This document shows positions 44,609 to 55,710 of a DNA stretch of 64,000 nucleotides, piece after piece. A program made the translations under genes and the position numbers. The stretch covers positions 1-64,000 of the forward strand of contig NZ_CANNGG010000002.1 of assembly GCF_947504135.1 (NCBI RefSeq), written 5' to 3'. The stretch comes from an uncultured Tenacibaculum sp. GTDB lineage: Bacteria; Bacteroidota; Bacteroidia; Flavobacteriales; Flavobacteriaceae. A model generated the notes under the pieces. The model did not search any database, had not been told where the DNA came from, and saw only the letters and a program-made list of their open reading frames with translations. Position 1 is the first letter of the stretch; each line of letters starts with the position of its first letter.

Positions 44609-46513
44609 TTAATTTTTGGTATTGATGTCTAATTTTTCGTAGACAGAATTGTTAGATATATATTCAGGAACTATTTCCTTAATCAACTGTACCGTATTAT
44701 GATTGTTATGTGACTTATTTGATTGGCACAAGTCAGTAATTTTCTCAGCAATAGTAGCATGATCTATTTCTTGGTTTTTAGCAATCATAATTTTTTCATG
44801 ATAGGTAGGAGTGGTGTTTTCACCATCAGCCAAGAGTTCTTCATACAGTTTTTCACCAGGACGAAGACCAGTTATTTTTATATCAATATCATCAGGGAAT
44901 TGTAAGCCTGATAAATGAATCATTCTTTTAGCGATATCATATATTTTTACAGATTTACCCATGTCGAAAATGTAAATCTCTCCACCATTACCCATAGTTC
45001 CAGCTTCTAAAACCAATCGACACGCTTCAGGAATCGTCATAAAATATCGGGTAATGTCTTTATGAGTAACCGTTAAAGGTCCGCCATTTTCAATTTGACG
45101 TTTAAAAAGAGGTATAACAGAGCCATTAGAGCCTAATACGTTACCAAAACGCGTAGTTGTAAATTTTGTTGTATGATTGTTAGAATTGCTTAAACAGCTT
45201 ATATACATCTCAGCAACGCGTTTTGTGGCTCCCATAACATTAGTGGGGTTAACTGCTTTATCGGTTGATACCATAACAAAGCGTTCAACATTGTGTTTTA
45301 TGGCTAAGTCAGCAATGTTTTTTGTTCCTCCAATATTTATTCTTACAGCTTCGTAGGGACTCATTTCCATTAAAGGAACATGTTTGTAGGCTGCCGCATG
45401 AAAAACTTTTTGGGGTTTGAATTCTTCAAAAATTTCATTCATCCTAACTTCATCTCTAACATCCGCTACAATACAAGTGAAATTTTTACAATCTTTTTGA
45501 ATAAGTTCTTGTTGAAGATCGTATAAAGGAGATTCAGCATGATCTACTAAAATCAAATGTTTGTGATTATAAACACTTAATTGGCGTGAAATTTCTGAAC
45601 CTATTGATCCAGCAGCACCTGTGACTAAAATAACTTTATCGTTTACTTCTCTTTTAACAATTGGATTGTCGATAGAGATTGGTTTTCTATCTAATAAATC
45701 TTCAATTTTAACTTGTTTAATCTGATTGGCTTTCAAGTCGCCATCAATCCATTTAGATAAAGGAGGGACAATTTTTACCTGAACACCTAGTTCTAGTAAT
45801 TTATCAGTTAAGTATAAAAGTTTTTCAGATTTTATATTTTGAATAGAAATAATAATTTCATCAATCTGCTTGTCTTGTATGAAGTTTTTATTGATTACTT
45901 TCTTGCTGTATATTTTTATTCTATCTAGCTTTTTGCCAATTTTCTTCGGATCATCATCAATAAAACCAATAACTTCATATTTGTTTTTGGTATCTCTGTT
46001 TAAAGCTCCATAAGTAATTAGTCCAGAGTCTCCAGCGCCATAAATCAAAACATTGGTGATTGATTTTAATTCTGTAGAAACAATTTCATAAAAAGCTTTA
46101 AAAATGAATCGGCTAATTACTAGTACAAGTACAGAAATCAAATAATGAATAATAAGTATTGATTTCGGAATCGTAAAATTTGGAACTACTTTTAAAAGGT
46201 TATTAATTAATACAAGGCTTGTAGTAATAATAAAAAGTAAGGTTACACCAATAAAAACATTAAAGGCATCTCTTGTTCCTGTATGACGGACAATTCCTTT
46301 GTAAGAACCAACAGTAAGAAAACTGATAAGAGCAATAAAAGCAATGAAAGGAATTTGATAGAATAGTTTTTCTACTTCAAAGTTCAAACTCGCATTAAAG
46401 CGAACTGTGTAGGCTAAAACAAAAGAGATACAAACTAAAAAGATATCTATAATTAAAACAACCCACCGAGAAGCATATCTGTCAAAAGCTTTTAAAAATA
46501 GACTCTTAATCAT
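44609..46513 (-). CDS. Membrane UDP-GlcNAc 4,6-dehydratase (PglF/WbpM/CapD family)
   Basis: This 634-residue protein has an N-terminal membrane region with about four segments (residues 15-140). A CoA-binding-like Rossmann domain follows (NVLIYGAGDSGLITYGAL), then the SDR dehydratase domain: ILVTGAAGSIGSEISRQL, HAAAYKHVPLMEMSP and STDKAVNPTNVMGATKRVAEM with the family's MxxxK. It makes UDP-4-keto-6-deoxy-GlcNAc, the substrate for the PglE-like aminotransferase at 22257. It thus completes the diNAcBac branch from about 20 kb away. Confidence 0.92.
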   Translation of the reverse strand: MIKSLFLKAFDRYASRWVVLIIDIFLVCISFVLAYTVRFNASLNFEVEKLFYQIPFIAFIALISFLTVGSYKGIVRHTGTRDAFNVFIGVTLLFIITTSLVLINNLLKVVPNFTIPKSILIIHYLISVLVLVISRFIFKAFYEIVSTELKSITNVLIYGAGDSGLITYGALNRDTKNKYEVIGFIDDDPKKIGKKLDRIKIYSKKVINKNFIQDKQIDEIIISIQNIKSEKLLYLTDKLLELGVQVKIVPPLSKWIDGDLKANQIKQVKIEDLLDRKPISIDNPIVKREVNDKVILVTGAAGSIGSEISRQLSVYNHKHLILVDHAESPLYDLQQELIQKDCKNFTCIVADVRDEVRMNEIFEEFKPQKVFHAAAYKHVPLMEMSPYEAVRINIGGTKNIADLAIKHNVERFVMVSTDKAVNPTNVMGATKRVAEMYISCLSNSNNHTTKFTTTRFGNVLGSNGSVIPLFKRQIENGGPLTVTHKDITRYFMTIPEACRLVLEAGTMGNGGEIYIFDMGKSVKIYDIAKRMIHLSGLQFPDDIDIKITGLRPGEKLYEELLADGENTTPTYHEKIMIAKNQEIDHATIAEKITDLCQSNKSHNNHNTVQLIKEIVPEYISNNSVYEKLDINTKN

Positions 46514-46572
46514 TGTGTATTTTTGTTAACAAATAAAGATACAAAATATAAAATGAGCAAGTAATTGAAGAA

Positions 46573-47088
46573 TTAAATTTTCTTCATCTGTTGTTTCATC
46601 ATTTGCATTTGCTCTTTAAGCATCCCGTGTTTATCTAATTTCTTGGCTTCTGCCATTAAATTTGTAGCTTCTCTTTTTCTACGTTTAGTCATTGCTATTC
46701 CTGCTAATTGTAATTTAGCCATGGCCAAATCATGGTCCATAGCTAAGCCTAACTTAACAGCCTTTTTTAAATATTTTTCGGCTTGTGTAATGTTAGTTTG
46801 AGATAGCATAATACCATGTAGGTAATTGTAATACCCTTCTTGTTTTTTGGTTAAAGCAGCAGAAGGGTTTTTAATGTATCCTAACCATTTTTGAGCTCCT
46901 GTAAAGTTTTGTTTACGAAGCTGTAAAAAAGCTAAAAGAATAAATTCGTTTTTGAAGTAAAATAAAATAAATAATCCAGCAAGTAAAAGTATTGATATTC
47001 CATTCATTATATGTCCTTGTGTAAACTCGTACACAGACCATACTGTTATTAAAGCAGCTAGAACTAATTTTATATTTTTATTGAACAT
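46573..47088 (-). CDS. Small membrane protein with TPR-like C-terminal half
   Basis: This 171-residue protein has two hydrophobic segments at residues 8-25 and 30-50. A helical region follows (KYLKKAVKLGLAMDHDLAMAKLQLAGIAMTKRR) that looks like TPR repeats, with a Met/Lys/Gln-rich end. I associate this layout with a DUF2892-type flavobacterial protein of unknown function. It lies 61 bases after ccsBA on the same strand and before the capsule operon. Function not known. Confidence 0.75.
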   Translation of the reverse strand: MFNKNIKLVLAALITVWSVYEFTQGHIMNGISILLLAGLFILFYFKNEFILLAFLQLRKQNFTGAQKWLGYIKNPSAALTKKQEGYYNYLHGIMLSQTNITQAEKYLKKAVKLGLAMDHDLAMAKLQLAGIAMTKRRKREATNLMAEAKKLDKHGMLKEQMQMMKQQMKKI

Positions 47089-47149
47089 AATTGTCTTTTC
47101 TTTTTATCGGTTTGCAAAAATACATTTTTTTAACAGAAAAACTGTCAAC

Positions 47150-50100
47150 TTATTTCTTGTAATACTTTTTGTTCTTAACCCAAGCAGCAATTCCTAAAAC
47201 AGCTACAAAAGCTACAGAATAATATACAGAGGTAGGAGTTATTACTTTGTCTCCACTTGCATAAGAGTGTAGTCCTGATAAGTAGAAGTTTACCCCAAAA
47301 TAAGTCATCATAATAGCTGCAAAAGCGATAATAGACCATAGGTTGAAAGTAAATCTTCCTCTTAATCCAGGAATTAATCGCATGTGCAATACAAAAGCAT
47401 ATACCATAATTGAAATTAACGCCCATGTTTCTTTAGGATCCCAACCCCAGTAGCGTCCCCAACTTTCATTAGCCCACATACCACCTAAAAAGTTTCCAAT
47501 AGTAAGCATAACCAAACCTACTGTTAAAGCCATTTCATTAATTACTGTTAACTCTTTTATATGTAAGTCCATTTTCTTTTTATTCTTTTCATTGGTGAAA
47601 ATGATTAAGAATAAAGAGAAGATTCCTAAAATCATTCCCATGGCAAACGGACCGTAACTTGCAACGATTACAGATACATGTACATATAACCACCATGAGT
47701 TTAGTACAGGTTGTAAATTGGCAATTTCAGGATCTAACCAGTTTTGGTGAGCAAACATTAATATTACTGAAACTAAAAATGTCGTGGCAGCAATGGTTAA
47801 TGAAGATTTTTTTCCTAGGATTAATCCAAATAACATGGTAGCTAGTCCAACAAAAATGATAGATTCATAAGCGTTACTCCACGGAGCATTACCACTAATG
47901 AGCCAACGTGCTGTTAATCCTAATACATGGAAAACAAAAAGGAAGATAACAATACCTATTAATACTTTTACAACCTTGTTAACCCATGGTTTGTTGTTAA
48001 AAATTTGTAAGAAAACAAATACAATTAAAAGTAAACTTACATATCCGTAGTACTTCGAAAGTTTTACGAAGATGTTTAGTTTGTTATAAGCAATTTCTAA
48101 ATCAATTTTATCTTTTGCAGGAATAACGTCCGCACCAAATTTTCGTTGAAATTTCTTAATTCCGTCTAAAACTTTGTTGGTTTCAGTATAGTCTCCAGAT
48201 TTTTTTGAAGCTTGTAATAATTGTAAGTACACAGGCAACGACTGACGTACAAATACAGAGTCTGTTCCTTTAAAATTGGCTTGTAATGTTTCTGGTTGCG
48301 AAACCCATTTGTTGTTTTCATCGTTAGGAATAGGGTAAATACGTAACATTCCTCCTCCTAAGGCTTGCGATAATAACCAAACTCTACGTTCAATTTTTAT
48401 GATGTCTTTCTCAAATTTATTTTGAATTTTTTTCTTCTCAGCTTCAACAACAAGTTTACTGATTTTAGAAGAGCCATCAGGATTGTAAAAATCAATAAAA
48501 CGTGCATATTCAGCATCTTTGTCAACTCCTAAAAGTTCTCTAACTTGTGTGTTTCCTTCTTCCAAATAAACAAAAGGAACATTTAACCAAAGCATCGGAC
48601 TTTCAGTAATTGAAAGTAAAATTTGGCTAGGATCCATGTCTTTAAATTTATCAACATGGGCTACTTTTCTAACCAATTCCGAAGCAAAAGTATGTGCAGG
48701 TTTCATACGTCCGCCAGCATCTTGAATTACTAAAGAGCTGAATAAATCGGCATGTTCATTATTTACTTTGTTAGCAATTAAAATAGAATCAATTTGCGCT
48801 TCAGTAATTTGATTAGGCTGGTGTTGTTTGTGTTGACTAAATCCAGCTAAAGAAATGAATAAAGCAATTACTGATAATTTTGCTTTATTATTACGGATTT
48901 TAACTAACGATTGTTTTAAATCGTGAAAACGAGTTCCTTTTACAAATAATGCAGCAGTCATACCAAAGAATAATAAGAAATAACCGATATAGGTAATCCA
49001 AGTTCCCCAAAAATCGTGATTTACCGATAGGTGAGTTTGTTCGTGTTCCCCTTCAATTTTATAACTAGATTGGAAGAATTTATATCCTTTATAATCTAAA
49101 ATATGGTTCATGTAAATTCTATAATCAAAAGTTTCTTCTGGAGCAATTACTGTAACTTCACTAGCATAAGCAGCAGCACTTTCTGATCCAGGATATTTTT
49201 CTAGTTGAAAATCATTTAGTTTTACGCTGAAAGGAGTTTCTAATAGTTTAGAGCCATACCAAGCTCTAAAGTTTAGTTCTCCAATACTGAATTGTTGTTG
49301 GTTATCAACATTAAATTTACCTCCATAAAACTCTACACGCTTAGTTTCTCCGTTTGTAGTAACGTCAAAAATTACAGTATCATATTTTTTATCGTCTTTT
49401 TTACCTCGTACAGTTTTTATTTCTCCTTTTTCTGGTGATTTTGGAACAACAAATTGTAGCCCGTTTACATTATGAAGTGTTAAGAATTGAAAGTGTTGTG
49501 CACTGTCTTTAACTATTAAACCTTTTTTTTGGTCTGCCATTCGAAGCCAATCTCCATCATTTTTTGAAGTCATTTTTAAACTTCCATCTTCGTAAAAGAA
49601 ATTAATAGAGGCTGCATTTCTATCTTCCGCTTCAAAACCAACTAAAATATTATGAATATTTTCTATGGTTCCTTTTTTAACGTAGTGTTCATGCCTGCTT
49701 CCGTCAGAACTTTCAACTAAAAACAAGTGCTCTGCTCCGTTTTCATCAGGTACCATTTTTGTTTCGGACCAAGGTATGTAATCCACTAAGTTAAAAGAAA
49801 CCTCATGGTTTTTTCCGCCTTTTTGAGGCTGGAAATTTTCTGTAAAACTAGCAGAATTGCTTCCCCAAGCAGAAAGTAATAATTTATTAGCGGTCGTTTT
49901 TTGAAACTCGCTATTATCAATAATCACATTTAAATACGTGTGTTCTGAATAGAATTGGTTGGTGGTTTCTCCTTCATCAATAACCATTAAACCTTCATAA
50001 CTAATGTATCTTGTAATACCTGCTCCTATTAAAATTAAAAGGAAAGAGACATGAAATAATAGTACAGACCACTTTTCTTTTTTGTATAATCGGTATCTGA

Positions 50101-50296
50101 AAATGTTTCCAAAAAAGTTGATTACAAAAAACACCATGATTAACTCAAACCACCAAGTATTATAGATTAATGCTTTTGAGGTTTGTGTTCCGTAGTCGTT
50201 TTCAATAAAAGTGGCAACTCCCATGGCAATGGCAAAAACAAAAAATAATACAGCCATTAAACGGGTAGAGTAGAGGGTATCTAAGATTTTTTTCAT
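47150..50296 (-). CDS. ccsA: Fused cytochrome c biogenesis protein CcsBA
   Basis: This is the System II haem transporter and ligase, 1048 residues, with ResB/CcsB and CcsA fused as is usual in Bacteroidota. The N-terminal half has membrane segments about residues 15-30, 50-65 and 78-95 and a large periplasmic domain. The C-terminal half contains the haem-handling motif WGRYWGWDPKETWALISIMVYA and further segments with conserved histidines (YVHVSVIVASYGPFAMG). It attaches haem to apocytochromes c in the periplasm. A 105-base gap separates it from psd upstream. Confidence 0.95.
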   Translation of the reverse strand: MKKILDTLYSTRLMAVLFFVFAIAMGVATFIENDYGTQTSKALIYNTWWFELIMVFFVINFFGNIFRYRLYKKEKWSVLLFHVSFLLILIGAGITRYISYEGLMVIDEGETTNQFYSEHTYLNVIIDNSEFQKTTANKLLLSAWGSNSASFTENFQPQKGGKNHEVSFNLVDYIPWSETKMVPDENGAEHLFLVESSDGSRHEHYVKKGTIENIHNILVGFEAEDRNAASINFFYEDGSLKMTSKNDGDWLRMADQKKGLIVKDSAQHFQFLTLHNVNGLQFVVPKSPEKGEIKTVRGKKDDKKYDTVIFDVTTNGETKRVEFYGGKFNVDNQQQFSIGELNFRAWYGSKLLETPFSVKLNDFQLEKYPGSESAAAYASEVTVIAPEETFDYRIYMNHILDYKGYKFFQSSYKIEGEHEQTHLSVNHDFWGTWITYIGYFLLFFGMTAALFVKGTRFHDLKQSLVKIRNNKAKLSVIALFISLAGFSQHKQHQPNQITEAQIDSILIANKVNNEHADLFSSLVIQDAGGRMKPAHTFASELVRKVAHVDKFKDMDPSQILLSITESPMLWLNVPFVYLEEGNTQVRELLGVDKDAEYARFIDFYNPDGSSKISKLVVEAEKKKIQNKFEKDIIKIERRVWLLSQALGGGMLRIYPIPNDENNKWVSQPETLQANFKGTDSVFVRQSLPVYLQLLQASKKSGDYTETNKVLDGIKKFQRKFGADVIPAKDKIDLEIAYNKLNIFVKLSKYYGYVSLLLIVFVFLQIFNNKPWVNKVVKVLIGIVIFLFVFHVLGLTARWLISGNAPWSNAYESIIFVGLATMLFGLILGKKSSLTIAATTFLVSVILMFAHQNWLDPEIANLQPVLNSWWLYVHVSVIVASYGPFAMGMILGIFSLFLIIFTNEKNKKKMDLHIKELTVINEMALTVGLVMLTIGNFLGGMWANESWGRYWGWDPKETWALISIMVYAFVLHMRLIPGLRGRFTFNLWSIIAFAAIMMTYFGVNFYLSGLHSYASGDKVITPTSVYYSVAFVAVLGIAAWVKNKKYYKK

Positions 50297-50401
50297 CAGT
50301 ACATCTGCTAAGTATAAAACGACGCAAATTTACGGATTAAAGCGTTAATCACCCTAAGAAATCAATCATTTTTAAAAGGTAAAATGTTAAATTTATGAAG
50401 G

Positions 50402-51280
50402 TTAATTTCCAATTCGCTCTCCCATTTTAACAAAGGTTTCCATCTTGTTTTTGGTATTGGTTAAAATATCTTCATCAATAGTAATTTTATAACTATTAAC
50501 TAACAATACAATAGTTGAACCACCAAAAGCAAAGTACCCCATTTCGTCGCCTTTTTTTACTTCAGTATTTGGTGTGTAGGTTTCAATAATACTTCCAACC
50601 ATGGTGGCGCCTACAGGGGCAATAATAATATCTCCCTTATCGTGTGTTTTTAAAGTGCAGTATTCTCTTTTGTTTTCACAAAATACTTTGGTAAAGTTAG
50701 CAGCTAAAGCGTAAGGAGATACTGAAAAATAGCGTCCTTTAATTTTTGTTACTTCAGAAGGAGTTCCGTCGTATGGAAAATGATATCTATGATAATCGTT
50801 AGGGGCTAATCGAAGTATAATTAAAGAATCGTCTTTATGTTTTGTGGCTAGTTCTTTATTGCCTAAAAACTCTTCTAGGGTGAATTTTCGTCCTTTAACA
50901 AAGAAATTATGAATGTCTGAAATTTTTTTAAATGCTAACATTTTCCCGTCACCAGGAGAAACAAAACCTTCTTCAATAGGTCGGGCGTCAGATTTTAACT
51001 TTCGATAAAAAAAATCATTAAAAGAAATATAATCTTCCGAAGGTTTTTCAGCTTCACTCATGTCAATTTGAAGCTCTCTAACAAAACTGTTTATTTTGTT
51101 AATAGAGTTAGGTTTGTTCATGAGTTTACCATACCATGATGATAAAAATTTACGTTTAACCAATGGTAACAAAGCCATTTTACCAAATGGGTTGTTGTAT
51201 AGCAATTTTAGGTACCCTTCTCCAGGAGGGGTTTCGGTAATTATTTTACCTGTTTTTCTATCAATGAATTTTATTTTCAT
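50402..51280 (-). CDS. psd: Phosphatidylserine decarboxylase
   Basis: This 292-residue proenzyme makes phosphatidylethanolamine in the membrane. VSPGDGKMLAFKKI, RLAPNDYHRYHFPYDG, APVGATMVGSI and the C-terminal FAFGGSTIVLLV are the family motifs. The enzyme cleaves itself before the serine in GGST to form the pyruvoyl group. It starts 5 bases after scpA, the last gene of a five-gene run (udk, divIC, mutA, scpA, psd). Confidence 0.95.
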   Translation of the reverse strand: MKIKFIDRKTGKIITETPPGEGYLKLLYNNPFGKMALLPLVKRKFLSSWYGKLMNKPNSINKINSFVRELQIDMSEAEKPSEDYISFNDFFYRKLKSDARPIEEGFVSPGDGKMLAFKKISDIHNFFVKGRKFTLEEFLGNKELATKHKDDSLIILRLAPNDYHRYHFPYDGTPSEVTKIKGRYFSVSPYALAANFTKVFCENKREYCTLKTHDKGDIIIAPVGATMVGSIIETYTPNTEVKKGDEMGYFAFGGSTIVLLVNSYKITIDEDILTNTKNKMETFVKMGERIGN

Positions 51281-51285
51281 AACCG

Positions 51286-53349
51286 TTATCCTTCGGTACT
51301 ATCAATTAAAATGGTTAGCATATCAATAGCGGCTTGTGCTATTTTTGTTCCAGGGCCAAAAACACCTACAGCGCCAGCATCGAACAAGAATTGGTAATCT
51401 TGTGCGGGAATAACTCCACCAACAATAACCATAATATCTTCACGTCCATATTTTTTAAGTTCAGCAATTACTTGAGGGACTAATGTTTTATGTCCAGCAG
51501 CTAACGATGAAATTCCTAAAATGTGTACGTCGTTTTCTATAGCTTGTTTTGTAGCTTCCTGTGGTGTTTGAAATAAAGGACCTATATCTACATCAAAACC
51601 TAAATCAGCATAACCAGTAGCAACTACTTTAGCACCACGATCGTGACCGTCTTGTCCTAATTTAGCAATCATAATTCGAGGACGACGTCCTTCTAATTCA
51701 GCAAACTTATCGGCTAACTCAGTGGCTTTTTTAAATAATTCGTCATCTTTTATTTCTTTACTATACACGCCAGATATGGTTTTATGTACTGCTTTATGAC
51801 GTCCAAAAATGGTTTCAAGGGCGTCAGAAATTTCACCTAATGTAGCTCTGTTTCTTGCAGCTTTTACAGCTAAATCTAATAAATTTCCTTCACCTGTTTT
51901 GGCAGATTCAGTTAAATCACTTAAAGTTTTATCTACTTCAGCTTGGTTTCTTTTCGATTTTAAGTCGTTTAGTCTGTCAATTTGAGATTGACGAACTGCT
52001 TCATTATCTACCTCCAAAATATGTAAAGGATCCTCTTGCTCTAATTGGTATTTGTTAACACCAACAATAACATCTTGTCCACTATCGATTTTTGCTTGTT
52101 TTTTTGCTGCAGCTTCTTCTATACGCATTTTAGGAATCCCTTTTTCAATAGCTTTGGTCATTCCTCCTAATTCTTCAACTTCTTGAATTAGCTCCCATGC
52201 TTTATTGGCAATTTCTTCAGTAAGTTTTTCTACATGATAACTACCTGCCCAAGGATCAACTGTTTTTGTAATATGGGTTTCTTGCTGTAAGTATATTTGT
52301 GTGTTACGGGCAATACGTGCTGAAAAATCGGTAGGTAAGGCAATAGCCTCGTCTAAAGCGTTAGTGTGTAAACTTTGTGTTCCTCCAAAAGCAGCAGCCA
52401 TGGCTTCAATTGCAGTACGGGCTACGTTGTTAAAAGGATCTTGCTCAGTTAAACTCCATCCACTAGTTTGACAGTGGGTTCTTAATGCTAATGATTTTGG
52501 GTTTTTTGGGTTGAATTGTTTTACGAGTTTAGCCCAAAGCATTCTACCAGCGCGCATTTTAGCAATTTCCATAAAATGATTCATTCCAATAGCCCAGAAA
52601 AAAGATAGGCGAGGAGCAAAGGTGTCAATATCCATTCCTGCCTCTAGTCCTTTTTTAATGTATTCCAATCCGTCAGCTAAAGTATAAGCCAATTCAATTT
52701 CTGCAGTAGCACCAGCTTCTTGCATATGGTATCCTGAAATAGAAATCGAATTGAATCTTGGCATATTTTCAGAAGTGTATCTAAAAATATCAGCAATAAT
52801 TTTCATTGATGGAGTAGGTGGGTAAATGTAAGTGTTACGCACCATAAACTCTTTTAAAATATCGTTTTGGATAGTTCCTGATAATAATTCAGGAGTTACA
52901 CCTTGCTCTTCAGCTGCTACAATATAAAATGCCAAAATTGGTAATACAGCTCCATTCATAGTCATGGAAACGGACATTTTATCTAATGGTATCTGGTCGA
53001 ACAAGACCTTCATGTCTTCAACAGAATCTATAGCAACACCTGCTTTTCCAACATCACCTTGTACACGCTCATGGTCTGAGTCGTAACCTCGGTGTGTAGC
53101 TAAATCGAAAGCAACTGATAATCCTTTTTGACCGGCAGCCAAATTTCTACGGTAAAAGGCATTACTTTCTTCAGCAGTAGAAAAACCTGCGTATTGACGA
53201 ATTGTCCAAGGTCTACGAACATACATGGTAGAGTAAGGTCCACGTAAGTTAGGTGCAATACCAGCCACAAAATCTTCGTGTTTAAAGTTTTTGTTTTGTT
53301 GTTCTTGGCTTTTATCTATTTGTATGTTAGATATATCTTTTCTACTCAT
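51286..53349 (-). CDS. scpA: Methylmalonyl-CoA mutase large (catalytic) subunit
   Basis: This B12-dependent enzyme interconverts methylmalonyl-CoA and succinyl-CoA. It has 687 residues: TIM barrel with [24 protein letters not shown] and [13 protein letters not shown], and C-terminal cobalamin domain with [18 protein letters not shown] (DxHxxG) and [25 protein letters not shown]. It overlaps mutA by 8 bases, giving the two-subunit form typical of Bacteroidota. It serves propionate/odd-chain metabolism. Confidence 0.97.
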   Translation of the reverse strand: MSRKDISNIQIDKSQEQQNKNFKHEDFVAGIAPNLRGPYSTMYVRRPWTIRQYAGFSTAEESNAFYRRNLAAGQKGLSVAFDLATHRGYDSDHERVQGDVGKAGVAIDSVEDMKVLFDQIPLDKMSVSMTMNGAVLPILAFYIVAAEEQGVTPELLSGTIQNDILKEFMVRNTYIYPPTPSMKIIADIFRYTSENMPRFNSISISGYHMQEAGATAEIELAYTLADGLEYIKKGLEAGMDIDTFAPRLSFFWAIGMNHFMEIAKMRAGRMLWAKLVKQFNPKNPKSLALRTHCQTSGWSLTEQDPFNNVARTAIEAMAAAFGGTQSLHTNALDEAIALPTDFSARIARNTQIYLQQETHITKTVDPWAGSYHVEKLTEEIANKAWELIQEVEELGGMTKAIEKGIPKMRIEEAAAKKQAKIDSGQDVIVGVNKYQLEQEDPLHILEVDNEAVRQSQIDRLNDLKSKRNQAEVDKTLSDLTESAKTGEGNLLDLAVKAARNRATLGEISDALETIFGRHKAVHKTISGVYSKEIKDDELFKKATELADKFAELEGRRPRIMIAKLGQDGHDRGAKVVATGYADLGFDVDIGPLFQTPQEATKQAIENDVHILGISSLAAGHKTLVPQVIAELKKYGREDIMVIVGGVIPAQDYQFLFDAGAVGVFGPGTKIAQAAIDMLTILIDSTEG

Positions 53350-54688
53350 TTTCTAAACGTTCTTGTTCTAGCTTTTCAGCTAATCGTTTTTGAATAATAG
53401 GTTGAATTAGTGTTTTTTTATTACGAATTTTCAAGAAAGGTGAAACTTCTAAATCGTTTTTCATCTTGTCGTTTTCGTTTTGAATTTTGTTTGTTCCAAG
53501 TAACACTAATTCTACTGAGTCAAATAATTGTTGTTCTTTATCTGCAGACTCTTTTATTTTTCGTTGGATAACTCCTTCTTTTAATTGTTTTAAGAAACCA
53601 CCACTTTTTTCTATTAATTTAAAAACTTCTAGTGCTTTTTGGGCAAGTTGTTGAGTAATTGTTTCAATGTAGTATGCACCGTTAGCAATATTTTGGGCTT
53701 CTGCTAATTCGCTTTCTTGCTGTAGGATTAATAGTTGATTTCTTGATATACGTTCTCCAAACTCGTTTGGTTGATGGAAAATCTTATCATAAGAACTATT
53801 AGCTACGGTATTTGCGCCTCCTAAAATAGCGCTCATGCATTCAGAAGTTGTACGTAGCATATTTACATTGTAGTCGTATATGGTTTTGTTACGAAAACTT
53901 GGTTGTGTAAAAATATGAGCAGTTGCTTCAGTGTTATATTCTTTTAAAAGAGAGTCCCATAAAATTCTAAAAGCTCGTAGTTTGGCTATTTCAAAAAAGT
54001 AATTACTTCCTACAGAAAAATTAAAGTGAATATTGTTTGCAATTGAACCTCCAAAATGATTCAAGTATTCGTTTGCGTGTGCAAGTGCATATGCTAATTG
54101 TTGAACTATGGTTGCTCCTGCATTTTGATAAATGGAAGCATTAACACAAATAGCATTTTGAGTAGCTTTTGCTATTTCTTCTAATTGTGTATGATCGCTT
54201 TTAAGATTAGAATACCAGTTTCCTGAGCTAGCTAAGTTTCCTATAATATCTATATTGAAGTAGCACTTGTCCGAGTTTGTGAAATCAGCTAGTTTTTTTA
54301 CAAATTCTGATGATAAAAAATTAAAAGTAAAGTAAAGTAAAGTTTTTTGAGTGTCAATTCCTTTTAATAAGGTTTTGTAGTCAAACTCTTTTTTTGCGTT
54401 GAATTCAATAGCGCTAGCTCCTCTTTGAATTGAGTCGATAGCAAATGCATTCGCTTCTTCTTCGTTTTCAATGTTAATAGATTGACAAATAGCAAAACCT
54501 TTATGGGGAGTGTTAACCTCAATGTTGGTTCTGTCTTCTTTAGTATAAAAAGGTTTTACGGTAATACCTTCTTCAGTTTTCCATAAAAGTGTATCGTTAT
54601 AATCGGCACCTTTAAGGTCTACTTGTATTTTTTGTTTCCATTCTGCAGGGGTAACACCTTGAAATTCGTCAAATAAATAGTTACTCAT
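53342..54688 (-). CDS. mutA: Methylmalonyl-CoA mutase small subunit
   Basis: This 448-residue non-catalytic partner of scpA opens with [38 protein letters not shown], the standard small-subunit opening. [21 protein letters not shown] and [29 protein letters not shown] follow. The B12-binding domain is absent, as expected. It shares 1 base with divIC upstream and overlaps scpA downstream, so translational coupling is likely. Confidence 0.94.
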   Translation of the reverse strand: MSNYLFDEFQGVTPAEWKQKIQVDLKGADYNDTLLWKTEEGITVKPFYTKEDRTNIEVNTPHKGFAICQSINIENEEEANAFAIDSIQRGASAIEFNAKKEFDYKTLLKGIDTQKTLLYFTFNFLSSEFVKKLADFTNSDKCYFNIDIIGNLASSGNWYSNLKSDHTQLEEIAKATQNAICVNASIYQNAGATIVQQLAYALAHANEYLNHFGGSIANNIHFNFSVGSNYFFEIAKLRAFRILWDSLLKEYNTEATAHIFTQPSFRNKTIYDYNVNMLRTTSECMSAILGGANTVANSSYDKIFHQPNEFGERISRNQLLILQQESELAEAQNIANGAYYIETITQQLAQKALEVFKLIEKSGGFLKQLKEGVIQRKIKESADKEQQLFDSVELVLLGTNKIQNENDKMKNDLEVSPFLKIRNKKTLIQPIIQKRLAEKLEQERLENE

Positions 54689-55005
54689 TACTTTTTTATG
54701 GTATCAAATTCAATAATATAAATATCTTCATCTTCTTTCTTCATTAAATATTTCTCTCTAGCATAGCGTTCTAGTTGAAGAGAGTCTTGTAGTTGTTGAA
54801 TGATTTTTTTGTCTTTTTTGATTTTTTTTTCATGATAATCAATCCAGCTTTTTAACTCATTAATTTCCTTATTAAACTCTCTATGTGTAAGGTAAGAGTT
54901 TTCATCAAAAAAAAGCATCCAAACCACAAAAACAGTGAGTATAATCACATAAATATTAGTGGCTATTTTAAAGGAAGGTTTGTTTTTTATTGATTTAAAA
55001 CTCAT
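54688..55005 (-). CDS. Septum formation initiator family protein (DivIC/FtsB-like)
   Basis: This 105-residue bitopic protein has a short cytoplasmic N-terminus, one membrane segment (residues 15-32, IYVIILTVFVVWMLFFDE) and a coiled coil (EFNKEINELKSWIDYHEKKIKKDKKIIQQLQDSL). The DSLQLERYAREKYLMKKEDEDIYII end is the FtsB/DivIC signature. It takes part in divisome assembly. It lies 1 base after udk and overlaps mutA by 1 base. Confidence 0.9.
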   Translation of the reverse strand: MSFKSIKNKPSFKIATNIYVIILTVFVVWMLFFDENSYLTHREFNKEINELKSWIDYHEKKIKKDKKIIQQLQDSLQLERYAREKYLMKKEDEDIYIIEFDTIKK

Positions 55006-55006
55006 G

Positions 55007-55621
55007 TTATAAACGGTCGTTAATTACTGTTCTTACAATGTCTATAGCTACAGTATTATACCTGTCGTTAGGGATGATAATATCAGCGTAATTTTTTGTG
55101 GGTTCAATAAATTGCTGATGCATAGGTTTTAAGGTGCTTTGGTAGCGGTTTAAAACTTCATCAACATCTCTACCTCGTTCTTTAATGTCTCTTCTTACAC
55201 GTCTAATCAAGCGTTCGTCAGCATCGGCATGAACAAAAACTTTTATGTCACACAAGTTACGAAGTTCTTTGCTATTAAAAATCAAAATACCTTCAATAAT
55301 AATAACTTTTCTAGGGTGTGTTTTTATAGTGTCTTTGGTTCTGTTGTGGGCAACGAATGAATATACCGGCTGTTCAATAATGCATCCGCTTTTTAATTCA
55401 GATAGATGATCCACCATTAAATCAAAGTCGATTGCTCTAGGGTGGTCGAAATTTATCTTAGTACGTTCTTCGTAAGTTAGGTTATCTGTTTGTTTGTAGT
55501 AAGAGTCTTGAGAAATAACGCAAACTTCATCAGCAGGAAGTTCGTTAATAATTTGGTTTACTACCGTGGTTTTTCCACTCCCTGTACCTCCAGCAATACC
55601 AATAACAAATATATTTTTCAT
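55007..55621 (-). CDS. udk: Uridine kinase
   Basis: This 204-residue P-loop kinase phosphorylates uridine and cytidine with ATP or GTP. Walker A GIAGGTGSGKTTVVNQI is at the N-terminus, with SQDSYYKQ, NFDHPRAIDFDLM, IIEGILIF and RLIRRVRRDIKERGRDVDEVLNRY as in Udk. It heads the operon that runs to psd. The upstream side holds the tRNA-Thr terminator at 55675-55703. Confidence 0.96.
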   Translation of the reverse strand: MKNIFVIGIAGGTGSGKTTVVNQIINELPADEVCVISQDSYYKQTDNLTYEERTKINFDHPRAIDFDLMVDHLSELKSGCIIEQPVYSFVAHNRTKDTIKTHPRKVIIIEGILIFNSKELRNLCDIKVFVHADADERLIRRVRRDIKERGRDVDEVLNRYQSTLKPMHQQFIEPTKNYADIIIPNDRYNTVAIDIVRTVINDRL

Positions 55622-55674
55622 TAAGTTTTTGTAAAAATAGAGTTATGACAAATTTAGCAAAATAAGCGCATAAA

Positions 55675-55703
55675 AAAAGCGCTAACTTTTTGTTAGCGCT
55701 TTT
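55675..55703 (-). terminator. Terminator of tRNA-Thr
   Basis: AAAAGCGCTAAC-TTTTT-GTTAGCGCTTTT forms a 12-base stem, followed by T residues on the minus strand. It lies 8 bases beyond the tRNA 3' end. Confidence 0.88.
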
Positions 55704-55710
55704 AGTTTTG

